64,000 bases of DNA, from positions 124,001-188,000 of IMG/VR virus record IMGVR_UViG_3300024258_001044; one strand, written 5' to 3'. The notes below the pieces were generated by a model. The model searched no databases, was not told the DNA's origin, and saw only the letters and a program-made list of their open reading frames with translations. Position numbers and translations under genes: made by a program. Positions 15,855 through 23,233 of the stretch are shown here, piece after piece (position 1 is the stretch's first letter; each line of letters begins with the position of its first letter). Source of the DNA: a virus.

Positions 15855-16627
15855 TGAAATTGATTTGCCATGACGATACGAGATTCACTCGTGAATTCGC
15901 AGAAGGAGCCAATGCTCCCATCACAAACATACACAAACAAGATTTAGTAAAGCTAAAAAAGAAAGGATATACCGTTGCCTTTACCGGCTTCGGAAGAATG
16001 AAGCTAATCATAAAACTTGAGGCTTACGGAATTCCTTACTTCTTTATCGATAGGGGATACATTATTGATGACGGAAAGAAGCAATGGATGCGAGTATGTT
16101 ATAATTCTTTTCAAATGGAGAGGATGAGAGACTTTAGCTCATGGCGTAGAGGTATCAAAATTAAGCCTAAATCTTGGAAAAAAAACGGAGATTACATTCT
16201 TGTTGTCCCTCCATGCGCAAAGGCCGGCAGGTATTGGGGGTTTGATAACAAAAAATGGCTGGAGTCTACTGTTACCGAACTCAGGGAATATTCGAATAGG
16301 GACATCCTTATTAGGGCGAGACCAATAGTTCGAGATAGATACGAAGGTTCAAAATCCTTAGTTAATGCCGCTAAAAATGCACATTGTATTGTTGCTTATA
16401 ACAGCAATGCTGCTACAGAAGCTATTTTCCATGGCACACCCGCAATCGTACTTGGCGAAGCTGCCAGCAAATTCGTATCAGCACAAAAGCTCTCGAATGT
16501 TGAAAAACTTATCCGTCCAGACAGAACAGAATGGATCAAAAATCTTATGTATAATCAGTTCAGTCGTGAAGAGCTTACAAGTGGAGCGGCCTTAAAGGCA
16601 CTCATAAAAATGCATAATCTCAAGTAA
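15854..16627 (+). CDS. KpsS-like capsule-type glycosyltransferase, paralog B
   Basis: The 257-residue protein is a tandem duplicate of the preceding gene. It starts at TAATG overlapping its stop, and the two share near-identical opening residues (MKLICHDD against MKIICHDD), YFFIDRGY, a PKSWKKNGDYILVVPP element, and IVAYNSNAATEAIFHGTPAIVLGEAASKFV near residue 180. The C-terminus PDRTEWIKNLMYNQFSREEL ends as in paralog A. Its 3' end overlaps the convergent minus-strand gene by 36 bases; no hairpin terminator is seen there. Retention of two tandem copies suggests separate linkages or sugars in one glycan. Confidence 0.55.
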   Translation: MKLICHDDTRFTREFAEGANAPITNIHKQDLVKLKKKGYTVAFTGFGRMKLIIKLEAYGIPYFFIDRGYIIDDGKKQWMRVCYNSFQMERMRDFSSWRRGIKIKPKSWKKNGDYILVVPPCAKAGRYWGFDNKKWLESTVTELREYSNRDILIRARPIVRDRYEGSKSLVNAAKNAHCIVAYNSNAATEAIFHGTPAIVLGEAASKFVSAQKLSNVEKLIRPDRTEWIKNLMYNQFSREELTSGAALKALIKMHNLK

Positions 16628-17404
16628 CTTCTTTTTAAAAGTAAACGGAACGCATTGGTAAAATAGCAGCTTATTGAGAGCATCGACTATCTGCTCCTGG
16701 CTATGAAACTTATTTCTCGATAAACTCTTTTTATTTGAAGACATGTGAACAAGGGGGCCGGCTCCTAAATCAATAAATGGCATTCCATATAGAAGAGCAT
16801 CTACCGAAGCAATGCTACTATGACAAATCAAAGCAGATTTTTCGCTCATATCATTATAGATAGGATTGTGTAACATACGCTCCTCTCTATCTTTAGATTT
16901 CTTTCTCACATAGAAAGAGTCAAAATAGGAAGAATATTCTACATATTCAACAACCTGAGCCCATCTTACTGGATCTATCTCTTCAAGAAAACAATACTTC
17001 CTTGATGGAGGAATAATAATGGCGCCATTATATGCACTGTAGTCATACTGATTCTCCAGCATCTTAAGATACTCCGTCTCATAATATTTGTCATATCCCC
17101 TTAGAAACGAAAATATTTCTCCACGAGGAACGTCGTAGTCTGGCGGATGCATTGCATTTGGAATCATTCTTGTATATTTGACTTTATCTCTGAAATTACC
17201 AAGATAACCTGAGTCTACAAAAATATAGTTCTGCGGAAAACCACCTGTATGCCTTTTGATCGAGATCATTTCTTTCATCCCATTTACAAAAAGATAATCA
17301 TCTCTAATGTCTGAGAATTTTTTAACTACCCTCGGTTTTAAAGCCCTTATCTCATCTCTGATTCCGCCTTTAAAACCGCTATCATGTTTTACGGAAAATT
17401 TCAT
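16592..17404 (-). CDS. KpsS-like capsule-type glycosyltransferase, paralog C
   Basis: The 270-residue protein is the most divergent of the six-member family. It keeps YIFVDSGYLGNF near residue 81, GAIIIPPSRKY near 132, a FYVRKKS strand, and ALICHSSIASVDALLYGMPFIDLG near 190, which corresponds to the N-S-N/G-V-P element of the paralogs. The final PDRxxW segment of the paralogs is not obvious; the C-terminus is instead HSQEQIVDALNKLLFYQ. It overlaps the next gene by ATGA. It is probably a cytoplasmic glycosyltransferase of GT-B-like fold. Confidence 0.5.
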   Translation of the reverse strand: MKFSVKHDSGFKGGIRDEIRALKPRVVKKFSDIRDDYLFVNGMKEMISIKRHTGGFPQNYIFVDSGYLGNFRDKVKYTRMIPNAMHPPDYDVPRGEIFSFLRGYDKYYETEYLKMLENQYDYSAYNGAIIIPPSRKYCFLEEIDPVRWAQVVEYVEYSSYFDSFYVRKKSKDREERMLHNPIYNDMSEKSALICHSSIASVDALLYGMPFIDLGAGPLVHMSSNKKSLSRNKFHSQEQIVDALNKLLFYQCVPFTFKKKLLEIMHFYECL

Positions 17405-18171
17405 AGGTTTCGTTTGTGGTATCCTTTTTGATGATCAAAAAAGTTACCAAGGTCTCCTCTCATAATGACGTGTGATTTTGACCTACCTGTGTCTCCATAA
17501 TCAGTTACTAAATCTATACCTTTCTCCTTAAGCTTAGGGTTTGCATCAAGAACATAAAAAAACATGTGTGCATCGTTCCACCATTCGTGCTGTTTAAATC
17601 CAGCACCATTATACTTCTTAATCCATTTGGATAATGCCTTCTTAGAGTACTTATCGTTCTTAAACCCAAGAAGCCCTGTCTCTACGCCCATCCTTTTCTT
17701 GGTACGGTCCCTGCCGAGATGATAGCCGAATGACTTTCCTTGAAGTGCTTTAACTAAATCTTGCTCAGTAAACGTATTTGTAAAAAAGCAATCGCAATCT
17801 ACCCACATAAAGTAATCATATTGGTCCGTATAATTTTCCATGGCGTACTTCATTGTTGCAATCTTCTTAGTCCACTGCGCAGTTCTATAGTTTGGAGTCT
17901 TAAATGCCTGAAAACTACTTTCCTTTGTAGCTTTGCCACCAAATTTTTCAGGTATAATATCAAGATTTGCTTCGAACCATCTTCTATAGAACCTATTATC
18001 GCTCATGTCTTCAACTGTAATATTTTTGCCATTGATTAAAGAAGTGTCCATACCTTCTACGTAACAAAAAAGGTCACCTTCTGTTTTGGTTTTCTTAAAG
18101 GTCTCAATAAGCCTCTTTCCTGTTAGATTATAGAGATGACCACTAAAAGATGTGATATATAAAATAGACAC
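17401..18171 (-). CDS. GT-A fold glycosyltransferase with DxD motif
   Basis: The 256-residue protein has the metal-binding D-x-D in FMWVDCDCFF near residue 122, preceded by a strand and an IATMKYAMENY helix that positions it. ETGLLGFKND near 165 and QHEWWNDAHMFFYVLD near 195 look like acceptor or catalytic parts of a GT-A fold such as GT34 or GT8-like enzymes. An N-terminal YITSFSGHLYNLTGKRL region forms the first Rossmann strand and loop. It needs a nucleotide-sugar donor and Mn. Precise family and linkage are not readable. It is co-transcribed with paralog C by an ATGA overlap. Confidence 0.65.
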   Translation of the reverse strand: MSILYITSFSGHLYNLTGKRLIETFKKTKTEGDLFCYVEGMDTSLINGKNITVEDMSDNRFYRRWFEANLDIIPEKFGGKATKESSFQAFKTPNYRTAQWTKKIATMKYAMENYTDQYDYFMWVDCDCFFTNTFTEQDLVKALQGKSFGYHLGRDRTKKRMGVETGLLGFKNDKYSKKALSKWIKKYNGAGFKQHEWWNDAHMFFYVLDANPKLKEKGIDLVTDYGDTGRSKSHVIMRGDLGNFFDHQKGYHKRNL

Positions 18172-18172
18172 T

Positions 18173-18928
18173 TTACTCCTTAATTAATTCTTGATATTTC
18201 TCAAGATAACATTCCTTTACCTCGACGTACTTTTCAAAATCTTTGAACGCACCTTTTCCAACCCAGATTATACTGTCATCATTTAACATCCAATCTATAT
18301 GTTTATCTAAAAGCTGATAATGATTGACAAACTCTCTGTTTTTATAAAAAGTTCCTCTTAGCGCTATCTGATCCGAATACCACTTAAGAACTCCGGCCTT
18401 TGAGACTTCCTTTTTTAAGGTCTTTGTAAATTCAAGAATTTTATCTGAATTCTTAAAATACAATACACCACTTAGTGCCCCTTTAGTTTTACTTGCGCCT
18501 TCCCTTAGTCGGAAAGCAATATCGTAGCCCTTAACATCTTCATAAAACAATTCGATATCCTTATTTAAAATAGAATCAGTATCCAAATAAATCAAATCTA
18601 AAAGCTCTCTTGACTTTAGCAATTTGTATATTACTAAGAATCTTAAGTTCGCAGAGTAAGCCATTAGCTCGCTGTATTCTTTAGTCTTATGTCTCTTATT
18701 GATTGACTCATCCAAATCTTTGAATATATAATTCTCTTCTATGAGTATGTCATTACGCAATGCTCTAAGCAGCTCAAACTCCTCTTCAAGGCTCTTCCTG
18801 TTTTCTTCAGAAGCGTTGATTATATACAAAATTAGCCTAATATTTTTGGAGTGAGTATATATGGATGATAGCATAGCCTTTGCATTTTCAATGTATGAGT
18901 CACTAAATGTTAATAATATGTTTCTCAT
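18173..18928 (-). CDS. GT8-like glycosyltransferase
   Basis: The 251-residue protein begins with ILLTFSDSYIENAKAMLSSI, the strand and helix of GT8-type enzymes. It has the metal-binding LIYLDTDSI (D-x-D near residue 114) and SGVLYFKNSDKI near 150, a family-like acceptor-side strand. KWYSDQIALRG near 185 matches the D-Q element of GT8. Several GT8-like phage and LPS enzymes have this size. Donor is probably UDP-glucose or UDP-galactose, but that is inference. A TATAAATA octamer lies 17 bases before its ATG, so it may head a transcript that runs left. Confidence 0.7.
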   Translation of the reverse strand: MRNILLTFSDSYIENAKAMLSSIYTHSKNIRLILYIINASEENRKSLEEEFELLRALRNDILIEENYIFKDLDESINKRHKTKEYSELMAYSANLRFLVIYKLLKSRELLDLIYLDTDSILNKDIELFYEDVKGYDIAFRLREGASKTKGALSGVLYFKNSDKILEFTKTLKKEVSKAGVLKWYSDQIALRGTFYKNREFVNHYQLLDKHIDWMLNDDSIIWVGKGAFKDFEKYVEVKECYLEKYQELIKE

Positions 18929-18944
18929 TAGGTAGGCTTCCTTA

Positions 18945-18952
18945 TATTTATA
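18945..18952 (-). promoter_or_regulatory. Perfect T4-late-type promoter octamer
   Basis: The minus strand reads TATAAATA, the exact T4 late promoter consensus, in the 78-bp divergent gap. It ends 16 bases before the ATG of the GT8-like gene. T4 late promoters need a phage sigma-like factor and a sliding clamp. Whether this phage has them cannot be seen here. The opposite strand of the same gap carries TATAAAAG and, at 18959-18964, TATAAT, which could serve the plus-strand gene. Confidence 0.45.
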
Positions 18953-18958
18953 TAAAAG

Positions 18959-18964
18959 TATAAT
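18959..18964 (+). promoter_or_regulatory. Possible -10 element for the plus-strand gene
   Basis: TATAAT lies 43 bases upstream of the GTG at 19007 and just before the 22-bp tandem repeat. No good TTGACA-like -35 is visible 16-18 bases upstream, so it would need an extended contact or a phage factor. Confidence 0.3.
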
Positions 18965-18970
18965 AGTAGC

Positions 18971-19014
18971 GACGGAGAATTAACGTGAGACTGACGGAGA
19001 ATTAACGTGAGACT
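18971..19014 (+). repeat. Perfect 22-bp tandem duplication across a start site
   Basis: Two identical 22-bp units (18971-18992 and 18993-19014) lie head to tail. Each holds GGAG, a seven-base spacer and a GTG start codon. The second GTG (19007) opens the long gene. The first (18985) opens a six-codon frame that ends in TAA at 19003-19005, one base before the second GTG. The unit looks like a recent slip or unequal exchange; a functional leader peptide is also possible. Confidence 0.9.
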
Positions 19015-20041
19015 GAAAGTTGGGATTTTTTTAGAAACGGTTGGTAACTCATCCACTGACTCAAAAAGACGAATTTTGCATAGCTTTGCAGAAGGTGTTA
19101 GGAAGTCTGAAGATAGAGCAATTATCGTAAATAAACCAGAATATAGAAACTGCGACATCGCTCTTATCTTTGGCTTTTATGGGCAAAATCTTGGGTATAC
19201 CCAAAGTGTGCGAAAAAAAGTATTTAAAGCTCACTTGGCGCGCGGCAAAAAATGTATATTCATTGATGCTGATCCGCTAAAATATGCCGGCACCAATCTT
19301 CCGAAAAATCAAATTGATCCACTTCATTACCTTAGAGTCTCTCATACTTCTGTGTATCCAAGCGATGGTTACTACTTTAATGAAGGCTCTCCATCAGATC
19401 GTTGGGATAAAATTAGTAAAGAGAAAAATATTGTACTAAAACCCTATCGTAAAGAAGGTGATCATATTCTCATATGTCTTAATAGTGACAATAAACGTGG
19501 TCGCGGATGGTCTACTCGAAATTATGACGCAGACAAATGGCTGAGAAATACTATCAAAGAAATTAGAATGAAAACCGATTTCCCGATTAGACTCAGGTTT
19601 CATCCAGGTGGAGATGAAATCACTCACAGATCAAGACACTGGAAAAAATTTCTCGGAGTTAATAATATAACGTTCTCTGGAGGAATTATAGGCAGACATC
19701 CATCAATTATTAACAATACCACAATGCTTGAGGAAACAGAGCGCGCTATCGCCTGCATTACTATGACATCTTCGTCAACTATTGTGGCGGTCATCAATGG
19801 CGTCCCAATCTTTACCGATAACAAAGACTGTTTAACATATCCTGTTGCCAATCATAATTATAGCAAAATCCTTACACCAAAATTTCCAAATAGAGATCAG
19901 TGGCTGTACAACTTAGCTTATAGCTGTTGGAACTGTGATGAAATGAAAAACGGAATCGTATGGGATCGATTCCGTAGTCGGCTAAATGATAATGGAGATT
20001 ACTCTAAGAAAAAAGCTCGCAGATTAGGAGTCATACCTTGA
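19007..20041 (+). CDS. KpsS-like capsule-type glycosyltransferase, paralog D
   Basis: The 344-residue protein starts with GTG inside the second 22-bp repeat, seven bases after GGAG. It is the longest of the six paralogs and has a fuller N-domain. Recurrent elements are KCIFIDADPLKY near residue 85, SPSDRWDKI near 128 (shared with paralog E), KPYRKEGDHILICLNS near 146, IRLRFHPGGDE near 197, an AIACITMTSSSTIVAVINGVPIF stretch near 245, and NRDQWLYNLAYSCWNCDEM near 302. The H-P plus S-S-S-x-x-x-A-x-x-x-G-V-P arrangement is what KpsS-type transferases show. It is convergent with paralog E and overlaps its 3' end by 18 bases. Confidence 0.55.
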   Translation: MRLKVGIFLETVGNSSTDSKRRILHSFAEGVRKSEDRAIIVNKPEYRNCDIALIFGFYGQNLGYTQSVRKKVFKAHLARGKKCIFIDADPLKYAGTNLPKNQIDPLHYLRVSHTSVYPSDGYYFNEGSPSDRWDKISKEKNIVLKPYRKEGDHILICLNSDNKRGRGWSTRNYDADKWLRNTIKEIRMKTDFPIRLRFHPGGDEITHRSRHWKKFLGVNNITFSGGIIGRHPSIINNTTMLEETERAIACITMTSSSTIVAVINGVPIFTDNKDCLTYPVANHNYSKILTPKFPNRDQWLYNLAYSCWNCDEMKNGIVWDRFRSRLNDNGDYSKKKARRLGVIP

Positions 20042-20923
20042 TTTCTTAAGCCTCTGCCATGGAATTCCTTTGAGAATTTCATTTGAATTCCACTGAGAGT
20101 ATGCTATATCAAAAAGGAGTTGCTCTCTTTTGTAGAGCTTCAATTTATTTAGTTTTTTCATATTGTTGGAAATAGGATAAGCCATAGAACCTCTATCGAA
20201 AGCTACAATCGGTACACCCATAATTGCTGCGTCAACTAAGGTATTCGAATTAAAAGCAACGCATACATAAGAATCCTTAAGATCTTTCTCCAATGACCTG
20301 TCGGACCAACCTATATTAACTCCAGCTAAAGCCTCTTTGTAAAGACTTGGCTTTGCGAATAAAGGATGAGGTCTGAAAATAACATCTTTGTCGTAAGTTT
20401 CTGACAAATAAATTGCAGTATCTCTAAGCCAATTAAGATAACCTTTAATCATCTTACTCTTACTTTTCTCTTTTGTATAATTGATGTGCTGAACATTGGT
20501 GTCCCAGGCTACTTGGCCACATAATAGAATAATTCCGTCTTCCTTAACGCGCCAGGGGGATAGTTCTATGCCTAGCTCCTTGTACCTATCTGATGGACTT
20601 TTGTGGTTATAGAATTCAGCTCTACCATTTACGTTGCTAAATCCAAGCGAAAAATAATCGCTACGCTTTAGAAACCCTCGCTCCATAATCAGCATATCTT
20701 TGCCGGCTTTCTCTTGCCCATCAAAAATAGCTTTCCTTACTCTTCCGCCTTTAGTAGCGTATTTGTGTAATCCATAAGTAATAGCTATGTCGGAGACTTC
20801 GTATTCATCCTCGTATTTGACCTGAAAATCCTTCTCAAGAGAGGACATCGATTCCATCAGCATAGGATAAATGATATCAATCATCGGCTCCTTCTTTCTT
20901 CTCTTGTAAAGGATGATTTTCAC
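20024..20923 (-). CDS. KpsS-like capsule-type glycosyltransferase, paralog E
   Basis: The 299-residue protein is close in layout to paralog D. It has KDMLIMERGFL near residue 75, KSPSDRYKELG near 107, SPWRVKEDGIILLCGQ near 122, DVIFRPHPLF near 179, and VAFNSNTLVDAAIMGVPIVAFDRGSMAYPIS near 220. It ends with KREQLLFDIAYSQWNSNEI near 266. The R-P-H-P followed by F-N-S-N is the best KpsS/KpsC-like match of the set. The N-terminus MKIILYKRRKKEP suggests a first Rossmann strand. It is likely a GT-B-like transferase; donor unknown. The start overlaps the methyltransferase stop by ATGA. Confidence 0.58.
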   Translation of the reverse strand: MKIILYKRRKKEPMIDIIYPMLMESMSSLEKDFQVKYEDEYEVSDIAITYGLHKYATKGGRVRKAIFDGQEKAGKDMLIMERGFLKRSDYFSLGFSNVNGRAEFYNHKSPSDRYKELGIELSPWRVKEDGIILLCGQVAWDTNVQHINYTKEKSKSKMIKGYLNWLRDTAIYLSETYDKDVIFRPHPLFAKPSLYKEALAGVNIGWSDRSLEKDLKDSYVCVAFNSNTLVDAAIMGVPIVAFDRGSMAYPISNNMKKLNKLKLYKREQLLFDIAYSQWNSNEILKGIPWQRLKKSRYDS

Positions 20924-21528
20924 TTTCTTATAACCAAAACCTGCTTGGTATAGAATTCGCCGCTTGTATCATAAAGTGGCATGATAGAAACTTGAAGTTC
21001 CTGATCTTCCATAAGCTCATGGATAAGATTATTGCATCCAAATTTCTCTGTTCTTTTTGCAAGAAGATCTTTGTCATCGCAATCATAATAGTCATCAAAA
21101 ATGATTACCTTACTGCGCCTGACTTTGGAATAGTCGTGTCTAATAGTATCTATGTGATGCCCTCCATCAATATATACAAAATCATATTTCCCTTTACGCA
21201 GAACATCATTTGTATTGCCTTTAACAAGTTCAACCTCGAAGTCTCCATTCTTATTTTTTCGAACTTTTCTTGTTACCTTATTCTCGATGACTTCTTTAAC
21301 CTTACTCACCTCTGTTCTCGTAGTTTTACCGTTGAATTCTTCAGTATCAGTTTCATCGGAAGCTTCTTCGAATAAATCGTATCCTATATAGCTTACACCG
21401 TTATTATACTTAAGGGCCGCCAATAGCATAGAGATTGCTCTTCTCCCACTGAAGGTTCCAATCTCACAGATAGTAAGGGGCTCGTATTCTGCGATAGTTT
21501 TAGTTACATTTCCATATCTATTTGCCAT
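20920..21528 (-). CDS. Class I SAM-dependent methyltransferase (Methyltransf_24-like)
   Basis: The 202-residue protein has motif I as TICEIGTFSGRRAISML (residues 17-33), a strand-2 acidic turn YIGYDLFEEA, and KYDFVYIDGGHHIDTIRHDY near 122. That last motif, with Asp-Gly-Gly-His-His, is typical of Methyltransf_24 sugar or O-methyltransferases that bind a metal. VIIFDDYYDCDD near 145 adds the second Asp pair. A 35-residue charged insertion lies between motifs I and III. It likely methylates a sugar or nucleotide-sugar hydroxyl in the glycan pathway. Confidence 0.7.
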   Translation of the reverse strand: MANRYGNVTKTIAEYEPLTICEIGTFSGRRAISMLLAALKYNNGVSYIGYDLFEEASDETDTEEFNGKTTRTEVSKVKEVIENKVTRKVRKNKNGDFEVELVKGNTNDVLRKGKYDFVYIDGGHHIDTIRHDYSKVRRSKVIIFDDYYDCDDKDLLAKRTEKFGCNNLIHELMEDQELQVSIMPLYDTSGEFYTKQVLVIRK

Positions 21529-21531
21529 GAT

Positions 21532-22470
21532 TTACCTTTTAAAATCTTTTTTCATTCCAAGCTCATAAATATATGAGTTTGCTTTTCCATCAAGAACTTC
21601 CTTGTTGGACCAAGTTGTATGAGCTAGTCTGTAAAACCATTCGGTTCTATTCGGCCTTAAATTTTTTTTGAAATTTTCGTATCCAACCACTGCTGTTGGA
21701 CCTGTAAAATATCTGCACCCTACCACTGTTGGGATTCCTGCGAAAACTGATTTGATCGCAACGCCAGAGTTGTAGGTAAACACCTTCTTCGCTCCTTCAA
21801 AATCATCTTGTAATGACTTTTCAAACGGAGAGACTTCTATCCTATCAGATAATTCTGTTAATCTTTTGCCGAACCTCAAATTCTCATTCTGGTGATATTT
21901 CCTTGGATGGAATCTATATATAATCTTTTCATCTGTCTTCTTTAACAAATGCTGTATACAATTATACGCCCAAGTATTGTAACTTATGTTATAATAATAT
22001 GAGAAATATGGAGGGCGACTATTCTGAGCACAAAAGAGAAAATAGTCCCCATTTCTTTTCCATGGCTGTATGGAGAAACCTGTAGGTTTTCTCTTTATCA
22101 ATCTTCTAATATGTTCCGGTTGCATCATCCTTTTTTTTGGAAAAAGATTGATGTGTCCTCCGCTATCAATATACGAAAAAGTCATTGTCATATTCCCCCA
22201 TCCGGAGAATATTCCTTTAGTCACGATAAGCTTAGGGCAAGATGAATTCTTAATGACATCACTAAGGGCACGAGAGCTTTTTGAGTGGTTATGCCCAGTT
22301 CCCATTGGAGATATAATTAAATCTGCTTCAGGTGTTCCATCAAGAGCGCAAGATACTGTAATCTCAGGATCGATTTTCAGATATTCTGAAAGTCCCTCAA
22401 CCCAAGGAATACTATCTATTGCAGTCGATTTTCTTTTAGCATAAACTATGTCAATCCTTGTCTTCTTCAC
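21532..22470 (-). CDS. KpsS-like capsule-type glycosyltransferase, paralog F
   Basis: The 312-residue protein belongs to the six-member family. It has MTFSYIDSGGHINLFPKKR near residue 95, IQPWKRNGDYFLFCAQNS near 133, KIIYRFHPRKY near 178, VFTYNSGVAIKSVFAGIPTVVG near 228, and RPNRTEWFYRLAHTTWSNKEVLDG near 272. The R-F-H-P and N-S-G/G-I-P pair match the donor-site half of KpsS-type proteins. ADLIISPMGTGHNHSKSS near 50 is a glycine-containing loop in the N-domain. It ends 3 bases before the methyltransferase gene. Confidence 0.55.
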   Translation of the reverse strand: MKKTRIDIVYAKRKSTAIDSIPWVEGLSEYLKIDPEITVSCALDGTPEADLIISPMGTGHNHSKSSRALSDVIKNSSCPKLIVTKGIFSGWGNMTMTFSYIDSGGHINLFPKKRMMQPEHIRRLIKRKPTGFSIQPWKRNGDYFLFCAQNSRPPYFSYYYNISYNTWAYNCIQHLLKKTDEKIIYRFHPRKYHQNENLRFGKRLTELSDRIEVSPFEKSLQDDFEGAKKVFTYNSGVAIKSVFAGIPTVVGCRYFTGPTAVVGYENFKKNLRPNRTEWFYRLAHTTWSNKEVLDGKANSYIYELGMKKDFKR

Positions 22471-22471
22471 T

Positions 22472-23233
22472 TTATATCCTTAATGATTTTCCTTTCGGAA
22501 CATACAGGCAATCCTTTCCAAATTTCAGCTCTTCTACATATCCTAAATTAAATAACAATTCTCGTATTTCTTCTATATCATGAAATTCTCCATTACCCAT
22601 AGAAACTTCCACTATTAATATAGGCATCCATTTTTCAATAGTCTTTGCTGCTCCAAGTAGAGCCTTATACTCAAAACCTTGGATATCGAATTTGATTAGA
22701 TCAACCTGATCTGTTTCTTCTATCAAATCGTCAATCCTGCAAGTCTGCATACCATCACTGCCTTCTTCAAAATAATTCATGCCGGTATTCTCTATATGAG
22801 AGACTATTGAACCGGTTTCCTTACCTGTTCCTACAGCCTCATTGATGTGAAGAACTTTGGGGCAGTTAAGCTGAAGGCACTGATAATTTCTTTGATCTGG
22901 CTCGATAGAAATTGTTGTGTTGAATATTTCGGACATTGCTCTTGACATGAAACCAACATGAGCCCCAACGTCTACCGCCACTCTTTTTTCTTTCAAATAA
23001 ATGGTTGCAAGCAGAAAGGTGGCATATTGATATCTATCGTGAGCCTTGGGAAAATGACTATCACCATCCGGAACAAGCAAAGAACCAAACATTTTCCTTT
23101 TTTTCTTTTGAAAAAAAACCTCGTCCTTAGTTGCGTTTAAAAATAGATACTTGTATTCTTTCGATAAAGCTCGTGCCTGTTTTTTAAAAAGCTTTTTGCT
23201 CTTTAAAGGATTTGTTAAAATAACTTTCTTCAT
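22472..23233 (-). CDS. FkbM-family methyltransferase
   Basis: The 253-residue protein shows the FkbM pattern: VAVDVGAHVGFMSRAM near residue 86 as motif I, a TISIEPDQRNYQCLQLN strand-2 region with the conserved E-P-D, and LIKFDIQGFEYKALLGA near 178 with the family's K-x-D-x-E/Q-G-x-E core. ILIVEVS follows. FkbM proteins O-methylate sugars and polyketides with SAM, and are common in capsule and LPS clusters. The 80 N-terminal residues, rich in Lys, are not part of the SAM fold. It overlaps the next gene by ATGA. Confidence 0.82.
   Translation of the reverse strand: MKKVILTNPLKSKKLFKKQARALSKEYKYLFLNATKDEVFFQKKKRKMFGSLLVPDGDSHFPKAHDRYQYATFLLATIYLKEKRVAVDVGAHVGFMSRAMSEIFNTTISIEPDQRNYQCLQLNCPKVLHINEAVGTGKETGSIVSHIENTGMNYFEEGSDGMQTCRIDDLIEETDQVDLIKFDIQGFEYKALLGAAKTIEKWMPILIVEVSMGNGEFHDIEEIRELLFNLGYVEELKFGKDCLYVPKGKSLRI

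Noticed and set aside
16585-16650. Possible bidirectional terminator between convergent genes (CTTTTTAAAAG)
   Set aside because: The palindrome is AT-only with no loop space and no GC stem. It cannot form a stable terminator hairpin.
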